From positions 1-57,636 of the forward strand of contig CAYZXK010000148.1 of NCBI GenBank assembly GCA_964482395.1: a stretch of DNA of 57,636 nucleotides, read 5' to 3'. The notes under the pieces were generated by a model. The model searched no databases and was not told where the DNA came from. It saw nothing but the letters and a program-made list of their open reading frames with translations. A program made the translations under genes and the position numbers. Origin of the DNA: CAYZXK01 sp964482395. Lineage in GTDB: Bacteria; Planctomycetota; Phycisphaerae; UBA1845; Fen-1342. This document shows positions 50,081 through 57,636 of the stretch, piece by piece; position 1 is the first letter of the stretch, and each line of letters opens with the position of its first letter.

Positions 50081-50515
50081 TCACTGGATTTCGACGGTCG
50101 CGCCGGCTTCTTCAAGCTCCTTCTTCCAGCGTTCGGCGTCCGCCTTGCTGACCCCTTCCAGCAGCGGCTTGGGGGCCTCGTCTACCAGGGCCTTGGCTTC
50201 CTTCAGGCCCAGATCGCTGCGGGCCGCCCGCACCACCTTGATCACGGGCAACTTCTTGTCGCCGGCCGACTTGAGGATCAATGTGAACTCGGTTTTTTCT
50301 TCCGCGGCTGGAGCGGCGCCCGCAGCCGCGGCCCCCGGCGCCCCCGGAGCGGCCGCCATTATGACGCCGCCGCCGGCCGCCGGCTCGATTCCATAGGCTT
50401 CTTTGAGATAGTCCGCCAGCGCCTTGGCCTGCACGAGGGTGAGGCCGACAATCCGGTCGCCCAGGTCCTTGATGGTCGGGTCGACCGCCTTAGTTGCGGC
50501 AGGTGCTTCTGCCAT
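50081..50515 (-). CDS. rplL: 50S ribosomal protein L7/L12
   Basis: 144 residues, longer than the usual 120-130 because of an extended Ala/Gly/Pro hinge (about residues 48-75). The N-terminal dimerisation helix (DPTIKDLGDRIVGLTLVQAK) and the C-terminal domain (EFTLILKSAGDKKLPVIKVV, LGLKEAKALVDEAPKPLLEG) are complete. It forms the ribosomal stalk that recruits translation factors. GGGAG precedes the ATG. It is the last ribosomal gene of the block; rpoB does not follow. Confidence 0.95.
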   Translation of the reverse strand: MAEAPAATKAVDPTIKDLGDRIVGLTLVQAKALADYLKEAYGIEPAAGGGVIMAAAPGAPGAAAAGAAPAAEEKTEFTLILKSAGDKKLPVIKVVRAARSDLGLKEAKALVDEAPKPLLEGVSKADAERWKKELEEAGATVEIQ

Positions 50516-50559
50516 GTGTGATCACTCCCTGACAAACCGCCTGGATCGCTCTGATAGCC

Positions 50560-50576
50560 GAGACCCCGCTGGTCTC
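50560..50576. other. Small hairpin between rplJ and rplL
   Basis: GAGACC (50560-50565) and GGTCTC (50571-50576) enclose five bases. It lies in the 165-base rplJ-rplL gap, about 45 bases upstream of rplL, and could modulate the rplJ/rplL stoichiometry by processing or attenuation. No U-run follows in the transcribed direction. Confidence 0.35.
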
Positions 50577-50680
50577 ATTTAATCCCGCCGGGAGCAGTCA
50601 GAGCGCGTCCCTCGAAGTCTGCGATTCTTCCGGCCGGCTTGGAGCCGGACCAGGTCTGCCGGGCCGCCACCTCCAGCGTG

Positions 50681-51229
50681 TCAGGCCGAACCGGCGGCGA
50701 CCGGCTGGCCCTTCTCCAGCCGGTCGATCAGCGTCTTGAGGCAACCGGCCAGGTTGACGGCGGGGCAGAGTATGGCAGCGGCCACCCGGCGACCGGGGGT
50801 CAGGATAATCTGCACCGCCCGGGCGCGCAGTTCCGCTCGGGTCGGCATCTTGGAAAGCTGCTTGACGCGGGTCTCATCCAGGTATTCGCCTTCCAAAACC
50901 GCCCCGCGGATGCGCAGGTTCTTGGGGAACTTGGGCAGCCATTCTTCCAGCACCTTGGCCAGCTCGACGGCGGTGGACTCCCCAGTGACCAAGGCCACCG
51001 GCCCGCTGACCGCGGCCGCCAGCGGGGCCAGGGGACCGTTCTGGCAGGCTCGGCGGAACAGCGAAGTCTTGACCACTTCCAGGCGCATCTTGCGGGCCCG
51101 CAGGTCACGGCGGAACTCGTTGGTGCTGATGCCGTCCAGTCCGACCAGCTCGATCCATACCGCGTCGGTCGCGTTGGCGTAGCGGGCGGCCAGCTCGCGA
51201 GTAATCAGTTCCTTGACCGGTTTGCTCAT
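50681..51229 (-). CDS. rplJ: 50S ribosomal protein L10
   Basis: 182 residues. It starts MSKPVKELITRELAARYANA and has the typical RDLRARKMRLEVVKTSLFRR segment and a C-terminal helix for L7/L12 binding (LAGCLKTLIDRLEKGQPVAA). It anchors the L7/L12 stalk on 23S rRNA. The start lies five bases after the rplA stop, so the two are co-translated. Confidence 0.93.
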   Translation of the reverse strand: MSKPVKELITRELAARYANATDAVWIELVGLDGISTNEFRRDLRARKMRLEVVKTSLFRRACQNGPLAPLAAAVSGPVALVTGESTAVELAKVLEEWLPKFPKNLRIRGAVLEGEYLDETRVKQLSKMPTRAELRARAVQIILTPGRRVAAAILCPAVNLAGCLKTLIDRLEKGQPVAAGSA

Positions 51230-51234
51230 GTCCT

Positions 51235-51930
51235 CTACTCCGCGGCCGCGGCCGAAATCTCAACCTGCACTGCCGGCGTCATGGTCCCACTCACGCAGAC
51301 CTTCTTGATGAACTGACCCTTGGCCGAAGCCGGCCTCAGCCGACGGATATGGTCCACGAACGCCAACACGTTGGCCTTCAAATCCGCTTCCGGGAAGCTC
51401 AGCTTGCCGACTACGGCGTGAACGTTGCCGCCCGCATCGTTGCGGAACTCCACCTTGCCGGCCGCATACTCCTTGACTGCCGTCAGGATGTCCGGGGTGA
51501 CCGTCCCGCTCTTGGGCGAGGGCATCTTGCCCTGGGGGCCGAGGATCCGGCCCAGCTTACCCACCTTGCCCATCAGCGAAGGATGGGCGATTGCCACGTC
51601 GAAGTCGGTCCAGCCCTTCTGCACCTTCTCGACCAGATCGTCGGCGCCGGCCTCGATCGCCCCGGCCGCCTTGGCCGCCGCCACGTCTGCCTCGTTGCAG
51701 AACGCGATCACCCGCTTGCTGACCCCGATGCCCTTCGGAAGGCTGATCGACCCCCGAATCATCTGGTCTGCCTGGCGGGGATCGATCCCCAGGTGGCAGA
51801 CCAGGTCCACGGTCTGGTCGAACTTGGTCTTCGAGAAGCTTTTAAGGATCCGTATCCCCTCGTCCAGGGACACCGGTTTAGAAGGCGCCTTCTCGGCATC
51901 TTTTCTGTATCGCTTGCTGCGCGCCCGCAT
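51235..51930 (-). CDS. rplA: 50S ribosomal protein L1
   Basis: 231 residues. Conserved motifs are FDQTVDLVCHLGIDPRQADQ and GRILGPQGKMPSPKSGTVT, followed by VEFRNDAGGNVHAVVGKLSF. It binds 23S rRNA at the E-site stalk and usually represses its own operon. ATG 51930 is chosen: GGGAG lies seven to eight bases upstream, whereas the TTG at 51936 would be too close to it. A 148-base gap separates it from rplK, which is large for this gene pair. Confidence 0.93.
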   Translation of the reverse strand: MRARSKRYRKDAEKAPSKPVSLDEGIRILKSFSKTKFDQTVDLVCHLGIDPRQADQMIRGSISLPKGIGVSKRVIAFCNEADVAAAKAAGAIEAGADDLVEKVQKGWTDFDVAIAHPSLMGKVGKLGRILGPQGKMPSPKSGTVTPDILTAVKEYAAGKVEFRNDAGGNVHAVVGKLSFPEADLKANVLAFVDHIRRLRPASAKGQFIKKVCVSGTMTPAVQVEISAAAAE

Positions 51931-52084
51931 CTTCAAGCTCCCACTGGTAAGTGCGGCCCGTGGTCCGGCCAGCAGCCATTTGCCTAAAGCAACAACGCGC
52001 CGCTAAGGGGGCGATTCGCGGCCCATCCGTCACTCCGGCACATTATCATCGTATGACCTCAACACCGATCCGGGTGGCTCCGGC

Positions 52085-52534
52085 TCAATCTACTATCTCG
52101 ATCCCCATCGACCGGGCGGTCCCGGCGATGATCCGCATGGCGGCATCCAGGTCGAAAGCGTTCAAATCCTTCAGTTTGGTCTCGGCGATCTTGCGGACAT
52201 CCGCACGGGTAACCCGGCCCACTTTGTTGCGATTCGGCTCGCCCGAGCCTTTCTCCACGATCGCCTGCGTCGGGTCCAGCGGCTTGGCCGCCTTCATCAA
52301 CAAGACCGCGGCCGGCGGACTCTTGACTACGAAATCGAAACTCTTGTCCTTGTAAACCGTGATCTCTACCGGACAGGTGATCCCATCCAGATGCTTGGTG
52401 CGCTCGTTGAACTGCTGGACGAACTGCCCGATGTTCACGCCGTGCTGGCCCAGCGCGGGCCCAATCGGCGGCGCCGGCGTCGCCTTGCCGCCCGGGGCCT
52501 GCACTTTGATCTTCGCAATGACCGCCTTGGCCAT
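52085..52534 (-). CDS. rplK: 50S ribosomal protein L11
   Basis: 149 residues. It starts MAKAVIAKIKVQAPGGKATP with PPIGPALGQHGVNIGQFVQQ, and ends with AMRIIAGTARSMGIEIVD. It binds the GTPase-associated centre of 23S rRNA. Upstream (52535-52680) an inverted repeat GGCTAAA/TTTAGCC about 45-65 bases before the start could be a leader structure for autoregulation. Confidence 0.95.
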   Translation of the reverse strand: MAKAVIAKIKVQAPGGKATPAPPIGPALGQHGVNIGQFVQQFNERTKHLDGITCPVEITVYKDKSFDFVVKSPPAAVLLMKAAKPLDPTQAIVEKGSGEPNRNKVGRVTRADVRKIAETKLKDLNAFDLDAAMRIIAGTARSMGIEIVD

Positions 52535-52680
52535 AAACGAGCCTCAACACCTCTTGGTCGCCGCAATCGGCGGCGGCTAAAAACCCCCAGTTTAGCCGGA
52601 CTTGACCTGCGGTTCCAGGCCTGCCGACCAACTGGCAAGGACGGGCCCCGCGGGATGGCGCCCGCGGCACATTCGACCCC

Positions 52681-53448
52681 CTAAACCTGCTCAATCTGCC
52701 AATATTCGATCTCGATCGGCGTGGGCCGCCCGAAGATCGCCACTATCACCCGCACCGTACCCTTCTGAGGATTCACCTCTTCCACCGTTCCCTCGAAGTT
52801 CTCGAACGGGCCCTCCGTGACCCTCACCCGGTCGCCCGGCTTGAAGGCCAACGGGACCACCGCTCCCTCTTCCGGCCGGATGGTGGCCGCCAGCATCTTC
52901 TCCACGTCGGGCATCGGCATGGGTGACGGTTTGCCGCCCGAGCCGATGAAGTCTCCAACGCCGGTGGTCTCCTTGATCACGAACCAGACGTTCTCCGGGA
53001 TGCGCCCATCGCTGTCAGTGGCCATCTCCACAAAGACGTACCCCGGATACAGCTTGCGCTGGTAAATCCGGGCCGTCCCGCCGCGAACCCGTTTCTCCCG
53101 CTGGGTCGGGACCAGGATGCGGCCGACCCGGTCTTCCAGTTGCTCGATCTTGACCTTGCGCTCCAGGGCCTCACGCACCTGGTCTTCTTTGTTTGAGGCC
53201 ACCCGCAGCACATACCAGTTCATTCCCGGCCGCACCAGCTCCAGCTTCTCGCCGACCGGAGAGCTGGACTTGAGCGGCGGATGCGAGCCGGCCTGGCGGG
53301 CGGACGGCGAAGCAGGGGCCTCGGGCGGAGAAGCTTCCGGCGGGTGGTCTTCGGGCAGCGGGTTCTGGGAAGCCTGGACGGCCGGCATTTCCACAGCCTG
53401 ACCGTCCGGCGACCCCGGGCTCGACTCCGACTGGTTGGCCGACATCAT
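52681..53448 (-). CDS. nusG: Transcription factor NusG with a disordered N-terminal extension
   Basis: 255 residues against about 180 for typical NusG. The NGN domain starts only at residue 76 (MNWYVLRVASNKEDQVREAL) and the C-terminal KOW domain is complete (FKPGDRVRVTEGPFENFEG). NusG binds RNA polymerase and couples it to the ribosome or Rho. The first 75 residues are Pro/Ser/Glu/Ala-rich and probably unstructured. The ATG at 53448 overlaps the secE stop (ATGA), which supports the long form; an internal ATG at 53223 would give the classical length. A hydrophilic insert is also visible between NGN and KOW (GSGGKPSPMPMPDVEKML). Confidence 0.93.
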   Translation of the reverse strand: MMSANQSESSPGSPDGQAVEMPAVQASQNPLPEDHPPEASPPEAPASPSARQAGSHPPLKSSSPVGEKLELVRPGMNWYVLRVASNKEDQVREALERKVKIEQLEDRVGRILVPTQREKRVRGGTARIYQRKLYPGYVFVEMATDSDGRIPENVWFVIKETTGVGDFIGSGGKPSPMPMPDVEKMLAATIRPEEGAVVPLAFKPGDRVRVTEGPFENFEGTVEEVNPQKGTVRVIVAIFGRPTPIEIEYWQIEQV

Positions 53449-53969
53449 TCCGTTCCGGGACCGAACAGGGCCTGCACCACGTCCAGCTTCAGCACGTGCA
53501 TGGCGCTGAAAAGCGCGATGAAGAACATGTCTACGACGAACAGGATCAAGGCCAGCGCCAGGACCGTGACGATCACCACCTTGGTGGCCCCCCAGACCTC
53601 TTTGCGGCTGGACCAGTTCACCTTCTTCATTTCCCCCTCGGTGGCGATCATGAAGTCCACCACCTTCGGGTTCCGCCCGACCAGCCAGAAGATCAGGTAG
53701 CCCAGGCCCAGCAGAACCACCACCGGCAGCAGCAGGCGAACCAAATAGCTTCGCTCGACCACCGCGAAGAGCTGGCTCTTGCTCCAGACGAATTCGGCAG
53801 CGAAGACCGCCAAGGCGCCGGCTCCGATGGCCGACCCCCAGCGGACGTGTATGCCCTGGCCGGGCTTGAGAACCTGGAACGGGGAGCGGGCCGCGGTACG
53901 AGCCGGGGCCGATGAAGGCGCCGGGGGCCGCTGCTGAGCTTCGATGTCGGTATCGACCGGATCCGCCAT
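53445..53969 (-). CDS. secE: Preprotein translocase subunit SecE, long form
   Basis: 174 residues, against about 60-130 usually. The conserved SecE core is at the C-terminus: EGEMKKVNWSSRKEVWGATK followed by one membrane helix (VVIVTVLALALILFVVDMFF). Upstream are a Pro/Ala-rich tail and two additional hydrophobic segments (residues about 45-60 and 78-97). It clamps SecY in the Sec translocon. The gene sits between tRNA-Trp and nusG, its normal context. Confidence 0.92.
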   Translation of the reverse strand: MADPVDTDIEAQQRPPAPSSAPARTAARSPFQVLKPGQGIHVRWGSAIGAGALAVFAAEFVWSKSQLFAVVERSYLVRLLLPVVVLLGLGYLIFWLVGRNPKVVDFMIATEGEMKKVNWSSRKEVWGATKVVIVTVLALALILFVVDMFFIALFSAMHVLKLDVVQALFGPGTE

Positions 53970-53983
53970 GTTGGCCTACCTAC

Positions 53984-54057
53984 CAGGAGCGGAGGGACTC
54001 GAACCCCCAACCTGCTGATTTGGAATCAGCTGCTCTGCCAAATTGAGCTACGCTCCT
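53984..54057 (-). tRNA. tRNA-Trp (anticodon CCA)
   Basis: 74 bases on the minus strand. The acceptor stem AGGAGCG pairs with CGCTCCT and G is the discriminator, as expected for Trp. The anticodon arm GCTGA-TTCCAAA-TCAGC gives CCA, and the T arm carries GGTTCGAGTCC. No CCA end is encoded. It lies 14 bases upstream of secE. Confidence 0.96.
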
Positions 54058-54121
54058 GTGCCAATCCGTGTCATTGGACCTCGGTTGGGACCGGTTCATG
54101 CGTGCCGGCCGCCGCCCGGGC

Positions 54122-54289
54122 TTACTTCCGCTTGATCTTGTGCAAGGTACGCTTGCGCAGTCGCGGACAGTACTTCATCAACTGGAGCTTGGGCGTTCCA
54201 CCCTGCACGTTGACGGTAGTCCGATAATTCAGATCCCCGGTCTCGGTGCACTGCAACCAGACCCATTCGCGTTTCTGCGCTTTGGCCAT
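54122..54289 (-). CDS. rpmG: 50S ribosomal protein L33
   Basis: 55 residues, a size easily missed. It reads MAKAQKREWVWLQCTETGDL, then NYRTTVNVQGGTPKLQLMKY, then CPRLRKRTLHKIKRK. Only two single Cys residues remain, so it is the zinc-free (C-minus) form. It lies between tuf and tRNA-Trp, the usual bacterial position. The ribosome site is weak (AGAAG about 13 bases upstream). Confidence 0.94.
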   Translation of the reverse strand: MAKAQKREWVWLQCTETGDLNYRTTVNVQGGTPKLQLMKYCPRLRKRTLHKIKRK

Positions 54290-54322
54290 AGCACACCGCT
54301 TCTACATTACCTTTCGCCGGCC

Positions 54323-54348
54323 GCCGGCGCTCATTCGGAGCGCCCGGC
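54323..54348. other. GC-rich hairpin between tuf and rpmG
   Basis: GCCGGCGCTC pairs with GAGCGCCCGGC (one bulge) around ATTCG. A second stem, GGCCGG-TTGA-CCGGCC, lies at 54439-54454 nearer to tuf. Neither has a U-run; they may mark processing or partial termination after tuf. Confidence 0.4.
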
Positions 54349-54496
54349 ACCCACCGGCCCCCGGATTGCAAGCGCCTGGCATTCCGATCCGTGTCGCCGG
54401 CTCACACATCCTGAGCGGGACTGCTGCCCACCGCCTGAGGCCGGTTGACCGGCCGGCCCGGGAGAGGCAGGCCGACGACAGACTGCTGACGACTCC

Positions 54497-55729
<1,233 letters not shown>

Positions 55730-55850
55730 AACGACTCTCCGACTCTCAACCGGGGAAGCTTGCTGCCCGGTGTGGCCGACTGGGGGCCACCGTTCCCTAT
55801 TACGCTCCTGCTATCGACGCCTCATGTCCGGCACCGGCAGGGATCCAGGA

Positions 55851-55922
55851 AGCTGCTGATGGGGCTTGAACCCATGACCTCCTCCTTACCAAGGAGGCGC
55901 TCTACCACTGAGCTACAGCAGC
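55851..55922 (-). tRNA. tRNA-Thr (anticodon GGT)
   Basis: 72 bases on the minus strand. The acceptor stem GCTGCTG pairs with CAGCAGC. The anticodon arm CCTCC-TTGGTAA-GGAGG gives GGT, and the T arm carries GGTTCAAGCCC. No CCA end is encoded; the discriminator is T. Its place upstream of tuf matches the thrT-tufB arrangement of other bacteria. Confidence 0.96.
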
Positions 55923-55978
55923 GCTGCCCAGCCGCGGGCACCCGCAGGTGCGGGGGACCCCGCCTGACGGACCGGCTC

Positions 55979-55998
55979 TGGTAAACCAGAATTTACCA
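55979..55998. other. Hairpin just downstream of the tRNA-Thr/tuf -10 box
   Basis: TGGTAAA (55979-55985) and TTTACCA (55992-55998) form a 7-bp inverted repeat that reaches into the -10 region on the minus strand. It lies at the predicted transcription start and could be an operator or a 5' end stabiliser. Confidence 0.45.
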
Positions 55999-56025
55999 TT
56001 CTAAGTCCGCCCGGCCAGTTGTCAA
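55998..56025 (-). promoter_or_regulatory. Strong sigma70 promoter of the tRNA-Thr-tuf transcript
   Basis: On the minus strand: consensus TTGACA (56025-56020), 16 bases, TAGAAT (56003-55998). A T/A-rich stretch precedes it. The leader to tRNA-Thr is about 70 bases and contains a further GC hairpin. Confidence 0.8.
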
Positions 56026-56074
56026 AAGGAAAAATCTGGCCTCCGCGGCCTGGGGCCTCCATAATAGGTTCGCC

Positions 56075-56608
56075 GTGACCCACCGACTCTTGGCAGCTAT
56101 TGCCGGGCTGATACTGGCCGTCCGTCAGTGGCTGGCCGGTCTGCCGGCCCGCTGGATCGCCTGGCGGGAGGGTTTACGCCAGGACCCCAGCCTGTTGTGG
56201 CGAACCCCCCTGGTTCGTCTGGCCGGGCTACTCTTGGGTGGCATAGTCCTAGTGCTGGGCGTCAACTGGTTCATCGGCGTACTGACCCTGGGCGGTTCAT
56301 CCCTCAAGGTTGAAGAGCCCACCCCCTGGGCGACCCTGCATGTGGCCTGCGCTAATCCCGCTTGCCGGGCAGTAAGCAAGACGCGCCAGCCGATGGATTT
56401 CAAGGCCTGGCCGCTTAAATGCGAGAAATGCGGGCAGATGTCGGTATACCGGGCCGCGCGGTGTCCGGTTTGCCGTCACTGGTACGTCAATCCGCCCGAC
56501 GGTCAGGGCGGGTGCCCCTTCTGTCGGGAGCGAAAGGCGACGACCCAGTCCCGGCCCGCCGATCGCAAGACCAAGTCCGTCCCGGAAGACGCCGAGGATC
56601 CCTGGTAG
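56075..56608 (+). CDS. Membrane-anchored zinc-ribbon hypothetical protein
   Basis: 177 residues from GTG 56075. An N-terminal hydrophobic segment and a second clear membrane helix (LAGLLLGGIVLVLGVNWFIG, residues 49-68) are followed by three Cys pairs: CANPAC, CEKC and CPVC, with CPFC closing the module near residue 150. The tail is Lys/Asp-rich. It looks like a single-pass membrane protein with a double zinc ribbon. Function unknown. It is divergent from the tRNA-Thr promoter, whose region it shares. Confidence 0.65.
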   Translation: MTHRLLAAIAGLILAVRQWLAGLPARWIAWREGLRQDPSLLWRTPLVRLAGLLLGGIVLVLGVNWFIGVLTLGGSSLKVEEPTPWATLHVACANPACRAVSKTRQPMDFKAWPLKCEKCGQMSVYRAARCPVCRHWYVNPPDGQGGCPFCRERKATTQSRPADRKTKSVPEDAEDPW

Positions 56609-56664
56609 GTAGTTTTCTGCGCCGGCGTGGCACCCACAGGCCCGGCTGGCTGCCGGGAAACGGC

Positions 56665-57636
56665 TTACGGGTCGAATCCGCGGGCCACCTGATACATGGC
56701 CTTGTCGAAGAATATCGCGGTCCGCCGATTGAGCTCCAGAAGGCGGTACATGTCGATCGGCCGCTGGCCGCCCCCCTGTGCCAGGGCGGCCTCCCAGACG
56801 TGTTTTTTCAGCAACATGAGCGAGCTGAGCACCTCATGAAGCTTGAAACCCAGGGCCCGTCGCTCCGCCGCCAGTTCGCGGTAGAAGGTTTTGACCTCCT
56901 CGGCCGCCTCGTCACCCCGCAGCCAACGCCCCAGTTGGGAGAGGGCGGAGGATGCCCTGGCGAGCAATTCCTGGGGCGGCAGGGTCTGATATGACCGGGT
57001 GGTGGGGTTGGATTGGACGTCCCGCAGCCAGCGTTGGGCGACCAGGTCGGCCTGATCCTGCACCAGCGCGATCAGGTCGTCGGAGAGCATCGCCTTGGCC
57101 TCTTGGCGCTGGAGGGTCACGAATGAGTCCTGGATTTCCCAGGCTTCCCGGTGTGCCGCCGCACAGGCCTGAAGGGCCTTCTCGTTGGAACTGAAGGCCA
57201 GGGGCGGATGTCCTGCGATGGGGAAATACCGGACCTCCTGGGCGTCGTCGCCGGGCTGTTCGTGTCCGGCGATCTTTTCGATCTCGAAGCTCACGATCAG
57301 CAGGTCGCCGTAGTATTCACCGGGCAGCGAGTCGGTGTCGAGTAATCGGACGATCCGGCCGTCGATGCCGGCTTCTTCCTTCAGTTCGCGCAGGGCCGCC
57401 TGGCCGATGGTTTCGCCCAGCTCGGCAAACCCCATCGGCAGGCACCACATCCCCCGGTACGGATCCCGGCGGCGTTTCACCAGCAACACTTCCCGGCGGG
57501 AGTTGAGCACCACCGCGGCGGCCACCGGCAAAGGGTTCTCGTAGAAAACGGTGTCGCAGGCTGGACAGACCAGGCGCTCACGTCCGCTAATTGCCCGGAC
57601 CGTCACCGGCTGCCCACATTGAGAGCAGTAATGGGG
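56665..57636 (-). CDS. Nudix hydrolase with zinc ribbon and RsbRD-N-like C-terminal domain (5' end cut)
   Basis: The frame continues to the right window edge, so the N-terminus is missing. The visible part begins HYCSQCGQPV, and with VCPAC further on forms a NudC-type zinc ribbon. The Nudix box follows: GFAELGETIGQAALRELKEE then AGI, intact. It should hydrolyse a nucleoside diphosphate derivative. The last about 145 residues are helical (LIALVQDQADLVAQRWLRDV, LGFKLHEVLSSLMLLKKHVW) and resemble the RsbRD N-terminal domain of stress-signalling proteins. This domain pairing is unusual. GTG 57606 is in frame but is not the start, because the first Cys pair lies before it. Confidence 0.82.
   Translation of the reverse strand, partial: PHYCSQCGQPVTVRAISGRERLVCPACDTVFYENPLPVAAAVVLNSRREVLLVKRRRDPYRGMWCLPMGFAELGETIGQAALRELKEEAGIDGRIVRLLDTDSLPGEYYGDLLIVSFEIEKIAGHEQPGDDAQEVRYFPIAGHPPLAFSSNEKALQACAAAHREAWEIQDSFVTLQRQEAKAMLSDDLIALVQDQADLVAQRWLRDVQSNPTTRSYQTLPPQELLARASSALSQLGRWLRGDEAAEEVKTFYRELAAERRALGFKLHEVLSSLMLLKKHVWEAALAQGGGQRPIDMYRLLELNRRTAIFFDKAMYQVARGFDP

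Noticed and set aside
49840..50115. Minus-strand frame overlapping the end of rplL
   Set aside because: Arg/Pro-rich, no ribosome site, and it overlaps a ribosomal protein gene on the same strand.

Overview
The window is GC-rich, densely packed bacterial chromosome. I see no phage, transposon, plasmid or CRISPR signature. A planctomycete (Phycisphaerae-like or a related uncultured lineage) is the best guess. The grounds are SecE and NusG with long N-terminal extensions, a secreted beta-helix/collagen-like protein with an embedded Ca-binding DLNGNG...DINGDG segment, many zinc-ribbon hypotheticals, and ADP-forming acyl-CoA synthetase next to a CoA-transferase/GNAT fusion. The assignment is inference; no rRNA or other marker settles it.

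Layout. Positions 1-1.7 kb hold the first codons of an unknown minus-strand gene, a small beta-strand-repeat protein and a TIGR02206-type membrane protein. From 1.7 to 24.6 kb lies a large surface-polysaccharide locus. It has a polyprenyl-phosphate sugar transferase on the minus strand, then on the plus strand a lipoprotein, GT4, GT9, GT4, a GT39-like membrane protein and an O-antigen ligase/polymerase. After a 246-bp gap come a Gfo/Idh/MocA dehydrogenase, hexapeptide acetyltransferase, DegT aminotransferase, PglD-like acetyltransferase, SDR epimerase/dehydratase, GtrB-like GT2, second DegT, GT87-like membrane protein, a double-GT4 fusion, a CapK/PaaK-like adenylate-forming enzyme and a nitrilase-family amidohydrolase. 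Most of these genes overlap by 1-4 bases, and two overlap by 73 and 119 bases. The two DegT/acetyltransferase sets suggest synthesis of one or more N-acetylated amino or diamino sugars. No Wzx flippase or ABC exporter is visible here.

From 24.7 to 32.5 kb are an NCS2 permease, the beta-helix/collagen-like surface protein, an ADP-forming acyl-CoA synthetase and a CoA-transferase/GNAT fusion. From 32.7 to 41.1 kb are glyS, a DHH phosphoesterase, a PANK4-like DUF89 phosphatase overlapping a YjbQ-family gene, a multi-zinc-ribbon protein, bacterioferritin and a FAD/Fe-S D-lactate-dehydrogenase-like enzyme. From 41.5 to 49.7 kb are an M14 peptidase lipoprotein, an RRM RNA-binding protein, prmC (apparently leaderless), murA, mdh, a membrane-anchored helical-repeat protein and a DUF4097 lipoprotein.

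From 49.7 to 56 kb the minus strand carries a classic translation/transcription block, read tRNA-Thr, tuf, rpmG, tRNA-Trp, secE, nusG, rplK, rplA, rplJ, rplL. A TTGACA-16-TAGAAT promoter precedes tRNA-Thr. rpoB and rpoC do not follow rplL. The right end has a membrane-anchored zinc-ribbon protein and a Nudix protein with an RsbRD-N-like tail, cut by the window edge.
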